This document shows positions 1-12,147 of a DNA stretch of 64,000 nucleotides, piece after piece (positions within the stretch are counted from its first letter, which is position 1; every line of letters begins with the position of its first letter). The position numbers and the translations under genes are program-made. The notes under the pieces are model-generated. The model saw nothing but the letters and a program-made list of their open reading frames with translations, did no database searches and had not been told where the DNA came from. The DNA is taken from the NCBI RefSeq assembly GCF_030680185.1, contig NZ_JAUXVZ010000055.1, positions 223,484-287,483 on the forward strand, written 5' to 3'. The stretch comes from Phenylobacterium sp. GTDB taxonomy: Bacteria > Pseudomonadota > Alphaproteobacteria > Caulobacterales > Caulobacteraceae.

Positions 1-2
1 TC

Positions 3-791
3 GAGGCCGACCGCCAGAATGACGACCTGATCTTCTGGGGCGGCATCTACACCACGCCCAAGTTCGCCGGCGGAAGCAAGCTGGAGACCTTCGTCTTCCG
101 CCTGGAAGAAGAAGACTCCCCCCGGCTCGCCACCCGCAATCGCCGCCTGACCACAGTGGGGGGCCGCTTCTTCCGAAACCCGGCCGCCGGCAAGTGGGAC
201 TATGAGATGGAGGGCGGCTGGCAGACCGGCGAGGCCCGCAACTCCACCAGCGCCGCCGACCGGCGCGACCTGGATGTCGACGCCCAGTATCTGCACCTGG
301 AAGTGGGCAAGACCTTCGCCGCGGCCTGGTCGCCGCGGGTGTCGTTCGAATACGACTTCGCCAGCGGCGACAAGAGTTCGACCGACGGTGAATACAACCG
401 CTTCGACGGCCTGTTCGGCCCCCGCCGTCCCGACTTCGGCCCGCCTGGCGCCTATGGCCCGCTGGGCCGCTCCAACCTCAACTCGCCAGGCGTCCGCCTG
501 GAGGTTGCGCCCAACAAGCGCTGGGACGCCATGGCCTTCTACCGCGCCCTCTATCTGGATGAAGCGACCGACTCCTTCGCCAGCACCGGCGTGCGCGACG
601 CCACCGGCCGCTCGGGCGACTTCGCCGGCCATCAGCTGGAGGCCCGCGCCCGCTACTGGATCGTGCCCAAGGCCACCCGCCTGGAGTTCGGCGTGGCCAA
701 GCTCTTCAACGGCGAGTTCCTGGAGGACGCGCCCAACGCCACCGGCGCCGAAACCCTGTTCGGCTATGTCGAGCTGAGCCAGACCTTCTAA
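3..791 (+). CDS. alginate export family outer-membrane porin, C-terminal part (5' truncated by the window)
   Basis: The reading frame is open from the first bases of the window to a TAA at 789-791, so only the C-terminal 262 or so residues are present. The protein alternates short amphipathic strands with Gly/Asp/Asn turns and ends in an aromatic residue (the last residues are SQTF), as expected of an outer-membrane beta barrel whose final strand is recognised by the Bam complex. Strand motifs such as LEVGKTF, SFEYDFASGD and the RSNLNSPGVRLEV stretch match the alginate export domain family (AlgE-like porins) found in many Caulobacterales. Substrate cannot be told from sequence; these porins pass anionic sugars or other small solutes. 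The start and any signal peptide lie outside the window. Confidence 0.72.
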   Translation, partial: EADRQNDDLIFWGGIYTTPKFAGGSKLETFVFRLEEEDSPRLATRNRRLTTVGGRFFRNPAAGKWDYEMEGGWQTGEARNSTSAADRRDLDVDAQYLHLEVGKTFAAAWSPRVSFEYDFASGDKSSTDGEYNRFDGLFGPRRPDFGPPGAYGPLGRSNLNSPGVRLEVAPNKRWDAMAFYRALYLDEATDSFASTGVRDATGRSGDFAGHQLEARARYWIVPKATRLEFGVAKLFNGEFLEDAPNATGAETLFGYVELSQTF

Positions 792-952
792 GGCGTCCCC
801 CAACCCCACGCCTCAGATGGGCGGGGTCGGCGGTTCTCGTGGAACCGGTCGACCCCGCCATTTTGTTATGCGGCGCCTATTGTGGCTCCGCCGCTGGCGC
901 GCCGGCCCAGGCCTCCCCATCTGCCAACAAGCCTGACCATTTGGAGAGACCC

Positions 953-1465
953 GTGCCCCTCACCCTCTATGACGCCTCGATCCCGGTCTATGCGCAGATG
1001 CTGCGCAACCTGGCGGCCCTGCTGGACAAGGCTGAGGCCCACGCCAAGGCCACCGGCCTGCCGCTCTCGGACCTGACCGAAGCGCGTCTGGCGCCGGACA
1101 TGCATTCCCTGATCGGCCAGGTTCAGTTGGCCAGCGATGCGGCCAAGGGCGGCGCGGCCCGTCTGGCTGGCGTCACTCCGCCCAGCATGCCCGACACCGA
1201 GGCCACCTATGAGGACCTGAAGGCCCGCATCGCCAAGACCCTGGCCTTCGTCGAAAGCATCACCCCCGACCAGATCAGCGAGGACCTGGAGCGCACCATC
1301 GAGCTGCCCATGCCCAAGGGCGCGATGACCTTCACGGCCAAGGACTTTCTGCTCACCTTCTCGCTGCCGAACTTCATGTTCCACGTCACCACGGCCTACG
1401 CCCTGCTGCGCCACAAGGGCGCGCCGATCGGCAAACGGGACTTCCTGGCCGGCGCTCGCGGCTGA
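953..1465 (+). CDS. DUF1993 family protein
   Basis: The open frame extends upstream to 839, but I start it at GTG 953 because a GGAGAG ribosome-binding site lies at 943-948 and the protein then begins with PLTLYDASIPVYAQMLRNL, the usual N-terminus of DUF1993 proteins. This gives 170 residues, the family's normal length. The family is a helical-bundle fold of the DinB-like type with no established biochemical role; a conserved region around FLLTFSLPNFMFHVTTAYALLR near the C-terminus is present. It stands alone, 160 bases after the porin and convergent with the PKHD hydroxylase, so context gives no function. The family call is fairly secure, the role unknown. Confidence 0.82.
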   Translation: MPLTLYDASIPVYAQMLRNLAALLDKAEAHAKATGLPLSDLTEARLAPDMHSLIGQVQLASDAAKGGAARLAGVTPPSMPDTEATYEDLKARIAKTLAFVESITPDQISEDLERTIELPMPKGAMTFTAKDFLLTFSLPNFMFHVTTAYALLRHKGAPIGKRDFLAGARG

Positions 1466-1489
1466 GGATTGCGTAATCGGGGCGGCCGG

Positions 1490-2173
1490 CTAAAGGTCGC
1501 CCCACATCCGCAGCAGATTGTGATAGGCGCCGGTGAGCGAAACCAGCTCCGGCGCGCCCGCCCCCACCTTGCCGGCCAATTGCTGGATGGCGATGTCCAT
1601 CTGGAACAGCAGGCTGCGCTGGGCGTCGTCGCGCACCATGCTTTGGATCCAGAAAAAGCTGGAGACCCGCGCGCCGCGGGTCACCGCGCTCACCTGATGC
1701 AGGCTTGAGGCCGGATAGAGGATCATGTCGCCAGCCGGCAGCTTGACCTCGTGGACCCCATAGGTGTCCTCCACCAGCAGCTCCCCGCCCTCATAGTCGT
1801 CCGGCTCGGTCAGAAAGACGGTGGCCGACAGGTCGCTGCGGATACGCACCCGGCCATCGGGACTTTGCCGCACGGCGTTGTCCACATGCAGGCCAAAGGT
1901 CTGGCCGCCCCCGTAGCGGTTGAACAGCGGCGGAAACACCGTCTGCGGCAAGGCCGCGGTGACGAACAGCGGGTTGCGCGACAGAGCGTCCAGGATGCGC
2001 TCGCCGGCCTCGCGGGCCTGGGGCGAAGCTTCCGGCAACTGCTCATTGCGCTTGGCCAGCGCCGACTGCGTGCCCGAGGTGACATTGCCATCGACCCAGG
2101 ATCCGCCGTCGATCAGACGCCGCAGGTCGGCGACCTCGGCCTTGGTCAGCACCTCTGGGATATGCAGCATCAT
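1490..2173 (-). CDS. Fe(II)/2-oxoglutarate-dependent PKHD-type hydroxylase (PiuC/YbiX family)
   Basis: A 227-residue protein of the PiuC/YbiX family, cytosolic oxygenases that use Fe(II) and 2-oxoglutarate. The iron-binding facial triad is visible as H96-x-D98 and H159, with a 2-oxoglutarate-binding Arg at 169. The surrounding motifs [17 protein letters not shown] and [19 protein letters not shown] are typical. It lies 91 bases downstream of a siderophore-type TonB receptor on the same strand, the standard piuA-piuC arrangement, so it is probably co-regulated by iron and may modify a siderophore or another substrate during iron starvation; the true substrate of the family is not settled. A strong stem-loop separates it from the receptor gene. 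All key residues are intact. Confidence 0.9.
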   Translation of the reverse strand: MMLHIPEVLTKAEVADLRRLIDGGSWVDGNVTSGTQSALAKRNEQLPEASPQAREAGERILDALSRNPLFVTAALPQTVFPPLFNRYGGGQTFGLHVDNAVRQSPDGRVRIRSDLSATVFLTEPDDYEGGELLVEDTYGVHEVKLPAGDMILYPASSLHQVSAVTRGARVSSFFWIQSMVRDDAQRSLLFQMDIAIQQLAGKVGAGAPELVSLTGAYHNLLRMWGDL

Positions 2174-2208
2174 GGCGAAGCTCCTGGCCAGCCCCTTTTA
2201 AGCCGAAC

Positions 2209-2236
2209 AGGCCCTGCGAGCGAACTCGCAGGGCCT
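2209..2236 (-). terminator. 12-bp perfect stem-loop between the TonB receptor gene and the PKHD hydroxylase gene
   Basis: Twelve bases pair perfectly (2209-2220 with 2225-2236) around a CGAA tetraloop. It starts 29 bases after the receptor stop codon and ends 36 bases before the hydroxylase start. No U-run follows on the minus strand, so it may be a partial terminator or an mRNA 3'-end stabiliser that makes the receptor message more abundant than the downstream hydroxylase, rather than a full intrinsic terminator. Confidence 0.55.
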
Positions 2237-2264
2237 GACGTCGAATGCTTCGTTCCGTGTGGCG

Positions 2265-4502
2265 CTAGAACTTGGCGTTCAGCGTCAGCATGGCTTGGCG
2301 CGCCGGGCCGTAGTCGGCGTGGTGAACCCCATTGGTCCGGGCGATGTAGTCCTCGTCCGTCACGTTCTGCACGTTGAGCTGCAGGTTCAGGCGCGGATTG
2401 ATCTGGTAGCTGGCGAAGGCGTCGAAGCGCCAGTATTCCGGGGCGTAGACCCCATTGGCGCCGCCGCCGGCGCCGCCCTGATTGCCGCCAAAGCTGTCGG
2501 AGACATAGTAGGCGCCGCCGCCCAGGCTGATCGCCTGGGTGACCTGGTAGGTCGAGAACAGGCTGAAGCTGTGCTCTGGCGTATTGGCCAGGGGATCGCC
2601 CACATTGACGTTGTTGTAGGCGCCCTTGGTGAGCTCGCTGTCCATATAGGTGTAGCCGCCGAACACCGACCAGGCCGGGGTCACCTGACCCGCGACCGAG
2701 AGTTCGAGGCCGCGGACCTCGGTCTCGCCAGCCTGGGCGTAGACGCCAGGCTCGATCTGGATCTGGGCGTTCTCGCGGACCACCTGGAAGATCGCCGCCG
2801 AGGTCGTCAGACGCTCGCCGAAGAAGGCCCACTTCACACCGATCTCGGCCGAGGTGGTCTCCTCAGGGTCCAGCACGTCGTTGGCGAGGTTGCCCGTCCC
2901 CGGCGCCGGGGCTGCGTTCTGGTCGCCGCCGGCAATGGTCGGCGGGGTGGAGGCCGTGCCGTACGACACATAGATGCTGCCATTGGCCGTCGGCTTGTAG
3001 ACCAGGCCGGCCTGGTAGTTGGTGAAGCTCCAGTCGCCTTCGGTGGCGGTGATGGCGGTGGCCGTCACGTTGCGGCCCGTGACCGAATACTCGTCGTGCC
3101 GCAGGCCGAGATTCAGCATCCAGCGCTCGCCGAAGGACAGGGTGTCGAAGGCGTAGAAGCCGGCCGTCTTGGAGACGGTCGAGGAGACCGGGCCCTTGAC
3201 GATCGTGCCCTCCCACGGATCGGAGGGATTGGGCGCATAGACCAGGGTGCAGTCGCCCGTGCCGGCGCCGGTGAAGCCCGTCGGACAGGGCGAGCCGGCG
3301 ATCGTCGTGACCGTATAGGAGGCGTTCTCGTTCTTCTCCCGGGAGAGTTCGAGCCCGACATCATAGCTGTGCTCGATCGCGCCAGTGGTGAACCGGCCAT
3401 AGATGTCGGCCACCGCCGCCACGGTCGTGGCCGGATTCCAGCGGGACTTGAGCCCGCGCTTCATCCACCACTGGCCATCCACGAACTGAGCGTTTCCGCC
3501 GTCGCCGGGATTGGTGACCACATAGTCGTTGACCGTCTTCGAATAGCGGAAGACGCCGCGGAAGGTCATGGCCTGGTTGATGTCGTGCTCGCCGGTCAGG
3601 GTGGCGATGTCGGCCGTGGTTTCCTGGTAGTCCCGGGCGGTGAGCCCGTAGAAGGAGTCCCGCGGCACATCGAGGACTCCCGTCTCCGTCGGGGTGACGC
3701 CCGGCAGCTTGCGCGACAGGGGCACGCCATAGTCGGGCATGTCGTTGCGGGTCAGGTGATAGTAGCTGAACGTCATGCGGCTGTCGGTCCCGAGACCGAG
3801 GGCGGCCGCAACGGCTGCGCCCCAGGTGTCGAAGTCCACTGCGTCGCGCTGAGGGACGTCGCCCTGCGCGCCCATCAAATTGATCCGCACCGCGCTGGTG
3901 TCGCCCAGCACATAGTTGGCGTCCGCAGCGGCCCGGACGTAGGAGTCGGTCCCGACGCGAAGGCTGGCGCTGGTGGCGTCCACGAGCTTGGGCTGCTTGC
4001 TCGTCAGGTTGATGCTGCCGCCGCCCGAGCCGCGGCCGTTATAGGCGGAGTCCGGGCCCTTGATGACCTCGACCTGCTCCAGATTGAAGATATCGCGGAC
4101 CTGACCGCCACTGTCGCGGATGCCATCGACGAAGACGTTGTTGCCCGAAGCTTGGCCGCGGATGAAAGGACGGTCGGCCAGGGGCTGACCACCCTCGCCT
4201 GCCCCGAAGGTGATGCCCGGCGAGGTGCGCAGGATGTCCTGCAGCGAGGTCGCCGCCGTCTGCTCGATGACCACCTGCGGAATGACCGTCACGCTGCGCG
4301 GCGTGTCGATCAGATCCGTGGTGAACTTGGGCGACATGGGCTCGGGCGTCAGGTGGCCTTCCACCTCGACACCCGCCACCTCGTGGGGGGCGTCGTCGGC
4401 CAGGACCTGCGGCGCCAGGGCCAGCCCGGCCAGACCGGCGACCGCCGCCGGCGTCCAAGCACGTCGTGAATAGGCGCGTACGCCGGATGTCCGCTTCAGC
4501 AT
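2265..4502 (-). CDS. TonB-dependent siderophore receptor (catecholate type, Fiu/PiuA-like)
   Basis: An outer-membrane receptor that imports ferric siderophores using TonB-ExbBD energy. The frame opens earlier (TTG at 4562), but I choose ATG 4502: a GGGGGC ribosome-binding site precedes it, the upstream TTG would abut the Fur box, and the 745-residue product then begins with a clear signal peptide (MLKRT, a hydrophobic stretch at about 17-33, cleavage after VLA35). The plug domain follows (DTPRSVTVIP, LQDILRTSPGITFGAGEGG, FIRGQ, NVFVDGIRD, IKGPDSAYNGRG), then a 22-strand barrel ending LTLNAKF, an intact C-terminal strand. The catecholate assignment rests on overall resemblance to Fiu/PiuA and on the adjacent PKHD hydroxylase; the ligand is inferred. 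Confidence 0.9.
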   Translation of the reverse strand: MLKRTSGVRAYSRRAWTPAAVAGLAGLALAPQVLADDAPHEVAGVEVEGHLTPEPMSPKFTTDLIDTPRSVTVIPQVVIEQTAATSLQDILRTSPGITFGAGEGGQPLADRPFIRGQASGNNVFVDGIRDSGGQVRDIFNLEQVEVIKGPDSAYNGRGSGGGSINLTSKQPKLVDATSASLRVGTDSYVRAAADANYVLGDTSAVRINLMGAQGDVPQRDAVDFDTWGAAVAAALGLGTDSRMTFSYYHLTRNDMPDYGVPLSRKLPGVTPTETGVLDVPRDSFYGLTARDYQETTADIATLTGEHDINQAMTFRGVFRYSKTVNDYVVTNPGDGGNAQFVDGQWWMKRGLKSRWNPATTVAAVADIYGRFTTGAIEHSYDVGLELSREKNENASYTVTTIAGSPCPTGFTGAGTGDCTLVYAPNPSDPWEGTIVKGPVSSTVSKTAGFYAFDTLSFGERWMLNLGLRHDEYSVTGRNVTATAITATEGDWSFTNYQAGLVYKPTANGSIYVSYGTASTPPTIAGGDQNAAPAPGTGNLANDVLDPEETTSAEIGVKWAFFGERLTTSAAIFQVVRENAQIQIEPGVYAQAGETEVRGLELSVAGQVTPAWSVFGGYTYMDSELTKGAYNNVNVGDPLANTPEHSFSLFSTYQVTQAISLGGGAYYVSDSFGGNQGGAGGGANGVYAPEYWRFDAFASYQINPRLNLQLNVQNVTDEDYIARTNGVHHADYGPARQAMLTLNAKF

Positions 4503-4567
4503 TTTTGGAGCCCCCAAGACTCGGGTGAGATTGCGAGGCATTCCTAGGTCCGAAGTTTGCAAACGAC

Positions 4568-4586
4568 AATGCGAATCTTTCGCATT
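4568..4586 (-). promoter_or_regulatory. Fur box upstream of the TonB siderophore receptor
   Basis: A 19-base perfect dyad, AATGCGAA-TCT-TTCGCATT, lies 65 bases upstream of the chosen receptor ATG. It has the length and symmetry of a Fur operator and resembles the AATGaGAA/TTCtCATT form of the consensus. The position suits repression of the receptor-hydroxylase unit by Fe-Fur. Binding itself is inferred. Confidence 0.78.
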
Positions 4587-4659
4587 TTTGTTGCAATCTT
4601 CGTAACGTCGTTTCGCGAACGCTTGGGCAGGCTCTCAAGGTCGGCCCGTTTGGGGGCGA

Positions 4660-4685
4660 CGGCGGCCGGCCTGGACCGACCGCCG
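4660..4685 (-). terminator. possible stem-loop terminator after gltD
   Basis: A 10-bp GC-rich stem (4660-4669 with 4676-4685, one G-U type pair) around a 6-base loop lies just downstream of the gltD stop codon. There is no U-run on the minus strand, so if it terminates it would need help from Rho or act as an RNA 3'-end barrier. Confidence 0.35.
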
Positions 4686-4699
4686 CCGACACCAATCCC

Positions 4700-6151
4700 C
4701 TACCGAGGCAGCTTGCTCGCGCCCATCAGATAGGCGTCCACCGCCTGCGCGGCCTGACGGCCTTCGCGGATCGCCCAGACCACCAGGGACTGACCCCGGC
4801 GCATGTCGCCGCAGGCGAAGATGCGGGGCTCGGTGGTGCGATAGTCGTCCACCGACGCCTTCACATTGCCGCGGGGGTCGAGGTCGACCTTGGCCTGATC
4901 CACGAAGCCCTCGCGGCGGGGGCTGACAAAGCCCATGGCCAGCAGGACCAGGTCGGCCTTGAGCTGGAAGGTGCTGCCTTCGATCTCGCGCATCACCATG
5001 CGGCCGTCGTCGCCCTTGACCCACTCCAGGCGGGCGCATTCCAGGGCTTCGATCTTGCCGTCCTTGCCGATGGCCCGCTTGGTGGCGACGGCGAAGTCGC
5101 GCTCGCAGCCTTCCTCGTGGCTCGACGAGGTGCGCAACTTCAGCGGCCAGTCCGGCCAGGTCATCAGCTTGTTCTCGCGGGCCGGCGGCTGGGGCATGAT
5201 TTCCAGCTGGGTGACCGAGGCCGCGCCATGGCGGTTCGAGGTGCCGATGCAGTCCGAGCCGGTGTCCCCGCCCCCGATGACCACCACATGCTTGCCCTTG
5301 GCCGACAGGGTGCCGTTCGGGGCGGCGACCTCTTCGGGATCCCCGGCCACGCGGCGGTTCTGCTGGGTGAGGAAGTCCATCGCGAAATGGATGCCCTCCA
5401 GATCGCGGTTCTCAACCTCGAGGTCGCGGGGCTTCTCGGCGCCGCCGGCCATGACCAGGACGTCGTAATCATCCAGCAGGCGCTGGACCGAGACGTTCAC
5501 ACCCACCTCGAAATTGGTGCGGAAGATGACGCCTTCGGCCTCCATCTGGCGCACCCGACGATCGATCAGGTGCTTCTCCATCTTGAAGTCCGGAATGCCG
5601 TAGCGCAGCAGGCCGCCGATCCGGTCGCTCTTCTCGAACACGGTCGGCGCATGGCCGGCGCGGGCCAGCTGCTGGGCGCAGGCCAGCCCGGCCGGGCCAG
5701 AGCCCACCACGGCCACACGCTTGCCGGTGCCCCGCGGCGAGGGCTGCGGCGTGATCCAGCCTTCATCCCACCCCTTGTCGACGATCTGGCATTCGATCGT
5801 CTTGATGGTGACCGGGGTGTCGACGATGTTCAGGGTGCAAGCCGCTTCGCAGGGCGCGGGGCAGACCCGACCGGTGAACTCGGGGAAGTTGTTGGTCGAC
5901 TGCAGGTTCTCGAGCGCCGCCAGCCACTGCTCGCGATAGACGAGATTGTTGAAGTCCGGGATCTGGTTGTTCACCGGACAGCCGTTGTGACAGTACGGAA
6001 TCCCGCAATCCATGCAACGGGAGGCCTGTTTGGTCAGGTCCGGCTGCGCCAGCGGGCGCACGAACTCGTTCCAGGTCTTCAGGCGCGACTCGGGCTTTTC
6101 GTAGCCGCGGTCCTGACGTTCGATCTCAAGGAAGCCTGTGGGCTTTCCCAT
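4700..6151 (-). CDS. gltD: glutamate synthase [NADPH] small subunit
   Basis: The beta subunit of glutamate synthase passes electrons from NADPH through FAD and iron-sulfur clusters to the large subunit, which makes two glutamates from glutamine and 2-oxoglutarate. The 483-residue protein has the N-terminal cysteine clusters C46/C49/C54/C58 and C97/C101/C105 for 4Fe-4S centres, a FAD-binding GSGPAG at 150-155 and an NADPH-binding GGGDTG at 293-298. Length is normal. It starts 22 bases after the gltB stop, so the two are co-transcribed and give equal amounts of both subunits. All expected motifs are intact. Confidence 0.97.
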   Translation of the reverse strand: MGKPTGFLEIERQDRGYEKPESRLKTWNEFVRPLAQPDLTKQASRCMDCGIPYCHNGCPVNNQIPDFNNLVYREQWLAALENLQSTNNFPEFTGRVCPAPCEAACTLNIVDTPVTIKTIECQIVDKGWDEGWITPQPSPRGTGKRVAVVGSGPAGLACAQQLARAGHAPTVFEKSDRIGGLLRYGIPDFKMEKHLIDRRVRQMEAEGVIFRTNFEVGVNVSVQRLLDDYDVLVMAGGAEKPRDLEVENRDLEGIHFAMDFLTQQNRRVAGDPEEVAAPNGTLSAKGKHVVVIGGGDTGSDCIGTSNRHGAASVTQLEIMPQPPARENKLMTWPDWPLKLRTSSSHEEGCERDFAVATKRAIGKDGKIEALECARLEWVKGDDGRMVMREIEGSTFQLKADLVLLAMGFVSPRREGFVDQAKVDLDPRGNVKASVDDYRTTEPRIFACGDMRRGQSLVVWAIREGRQAAQAVDAYLMGASKLPR

Positions 6152-6173
6152 GGCGGTGCTCCGATCTTCAGTC

Positions 6174-10817
<4,644 letters not shown>

Positions 10818-10843
10818 ATGGACTCCCTTCCACTCGCTACGGG

Positions 10844-10884
10844 CGTGCGTTGACGCGGCCCCGAGGGGCCGTTCCGGACGCACG
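10844..10884 (-). promoter_or_regulatory. two-tier stem-loop in the gltB 5' leader
   Basis: An outer 7-bp stem (10844-10850 with 10878-10884) encloses an inner 7-bp stem (10856-10862 with 10865-10871) in the 5' leader, ending 26 bases upstream of the gltB start. It could act as an attenuator, an RNA-binding site or a DNA operator. No U-run follows and no known riboswitch class is recognised. Confidence 0.45.
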
Positions 10885-11196
10885 TTTGAACCGCGCATTT
10901 ACCCGGCAAGAACATCCCTTGTCGATGGGGCAGAAGCGGCTGAATTGAAATGATCTTCCAATTTGCGGCTCCCAAAGGCGCGAGATCGCCCTTGAACGAC
11001 CCATCAGGCTGGATTGCGGCCACTTTTTTGGCGGTTCCGACCGCATGGGCGCAGCGATCACGATCTGGCGACATCGCTCCCGAAGGCCCATCGATCACAC
11101 GGACGCGCCGAGCGCCTTGCAATTCATCTGCGGATGCGATTGGAGACCGGCGCGTTACTGCGCTATTTTCCCGCCACCGGATTCGAGGAGAGCCTG
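10885..11196. other. divergent intergenic region between gltB and a small conserved gene; no gene seen
   Basis: About 310 bases hold the outward promoters of gltB (minus) and the small gene at 11197 (plus). Short open frames here overlap one another and lack ribosome-binding sites or protein-like composition, so I do not call them. I see no clear -35/-10 pair, repeat or RNA gene. Confidence 0.5.
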
Positions 11197-11535
11197 ATGA
11201 CCGACCAGATCGAACGGCCCTGGGCCCTGATGCGCCATCACGCCGGATGGGCCGACGTCTTCCACATCGAGAAGGAAGCGGGTGACTCCGTGACGGGCTT
11301 CTATCCCGACCGTGAAACGGTCGGCCCGCCCGTCAGCTATTCCGTGCGCGCAGTCCTGGCCCGTTTCCCGACCATGGAAGCCGCCCGCGCCGCCCGCGAA
11401 GGCGCGGTGGCCGAATGGCGCAAGCACGACGCTGGCGTCCAGGAAGCTGAAGAAAAGCTCCGCGCCGCCGAAAAGGCCCGCGAGGACGCCTGGCTGGGTT
11501 GCCTGCGCGAGGCGGCCGACCGCTCGGTCGGCTGA
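11197..11535 (+). CDS. small conserved hypothetical protein with C-terminal helical segment
   Basis: ATG 11197 is chosen over upstream in-frame starts because GAGGAGA lies 5-11 bases before it. The 112-residue product is soluble, with no signal peptide. Residues 1-60 look like a small mixed fold (an N-terminal TDQIERPWALMRHHAGW stretch and an aromatic-rich GFYPDRETVGPP segment); residues 65-110 are strongly helical and charged (EAEEKLRAAEKAREDA), suggesting a coiled coil. I do not recognise the family and assign no function. An intrinsic terminator follows 26 bases after the stop, so it is a monocistronic unit and clearly a real gene. Confidence 0.7.
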   Translation: MTDQIERPWALMRHHAGWADVFHIEKEAGDSVTGFYPDRETVGPPVSYSVRAVLARFPTMEAARAAREGAVAEWRKHDAGVQEAEEKLRAAEKAREDAWLGCLREAADRSVG

Positions 11536-11561
11536 AGCCCACGCAAATCTATTGGAAATGA

Positions 11562-11590
11562 CCCCGTCGCCCTCAGGCGGCGGGGTTTTT
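11562..11590 (+). terminator. intrinsic terminator of the small gene at 11197
   Basis: A 10-bp stem (11562-11571 with 11576-11585, one G-U pair) with a CTCA tetraloop is followed by TTTTT, the classical Rho-independent form. It lies between convergent genes and its U-run serves the plus strand only. Confidence 0.92.
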
Positions 11591-11609
11591 CTTTGAGCCG
11601 CGCCCGCGT

Positions 11610-12089
11610 CTAGTCGGCTTCGCGATATTTGGTGTGGCAGGTCTTGCACGCCGCGCCGACCTGCGTCGCCTGCTTGCGGACCGCCGCAACGTCGCCTTCG
11701 GCCGCCAGGGCGGCAAGCCGATCGGTCTGCGCCCGCAGATTGGCCGCCGCATCGGCGAAGCCGGCGGCGTCGCTCCAGACTTCGGCCCTGGCTGCGGTCT
11801 TGGCGCCCGACTCCACGCCGCTGCCACGGGGGAACCAGGTGGGGACCTGTCCGGCATGGGTCTTCAGCCGGTTGGCGGCGGTCGCGACGGCGGCCATGTC
11901 CGGCTTGCCGCGCTTGAGCTCGTCATTGACCGCCTTGAAGCTGGCGCCGATCTGCTTGAACCCGGCCTGGCGGGCGCTGACGGCCTTTTCGGCGGCGCCG
12001 CCTTGCGCAACGGCTGCGCCCGAAAGGGTCAAGCTGGCGCATAGCGCGAGGCCCAGGGCCAGGCTTCGCCGGGTGTTTCGCAACATCAT
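11610..12089 (-). CDS. cytochrome c' family (class II) periplasmic heme protein
   Basis: A 159-residue exported protein. I start it at ATG 12089 (two ATGs in tandem, GGGGA upstream) because the product then opens with a signal peptide, MMLRNTRR followed by a hydrophobic run, with likely cleavage after AVA. The body is helical, as in the four-helix cytochrome c' fold, and the heme-attachment motif CKTCH sits at the extreme C-terminus, as in class II cytochromes. The role is probably periplasmic electron transfer or NO/CO binding; the partner is not evident. The gene lies 58 bases downstream of an asmA-like gene on the same strand, possibly one transcript, with no functional link apparent. Confidence 0.86.
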   Translation of the reverse strand: MMLRNTRRSLALGLALCASLTLSGAAVAQGGAAEKAVSARQAGFKQIGASFKAVNDELKRGKPDMAAVATAANRLKTHAGQVPTWFPRGSGVESGAKTAARAEVWSDAAGFADAAANLRAQTDRLAALAAEGDVAAVRKQATQVGAACKTCHTKYREAD

Positions 12090-12147
12090 CTGGTCAATCC
12101 CCGACCGTGAACTCTGAACCGACATTGGAGGGCATGGCGGCCTGTCG

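Noticed and set aside
833..846. GTTC-N5-GAAC near 834-846 as a possible SOS box upstream of the DUF1993 gene
   Set aside because: Spacing is 5 rather than 7 and the half-sites are inverted, so it does not fit the alphaproteobacterial LexA operator.
2259..4469. A 736-codon open frame on the plus strand opposite the TonB siderophore receptor
   Set aside because: It is the antisense shadow of a high-GC gene: the complementary strand encodes a complete receptor with all motifs, while this frame has Arg/Gly/Ala-heavy low-complexity composition and no domains.
10885..11196. Several short overlapping open frames in the gltB upstream gap
   Set aside because: They lack ribosome-binding sites, are inconsistent with each other and show frame-shadow composition.
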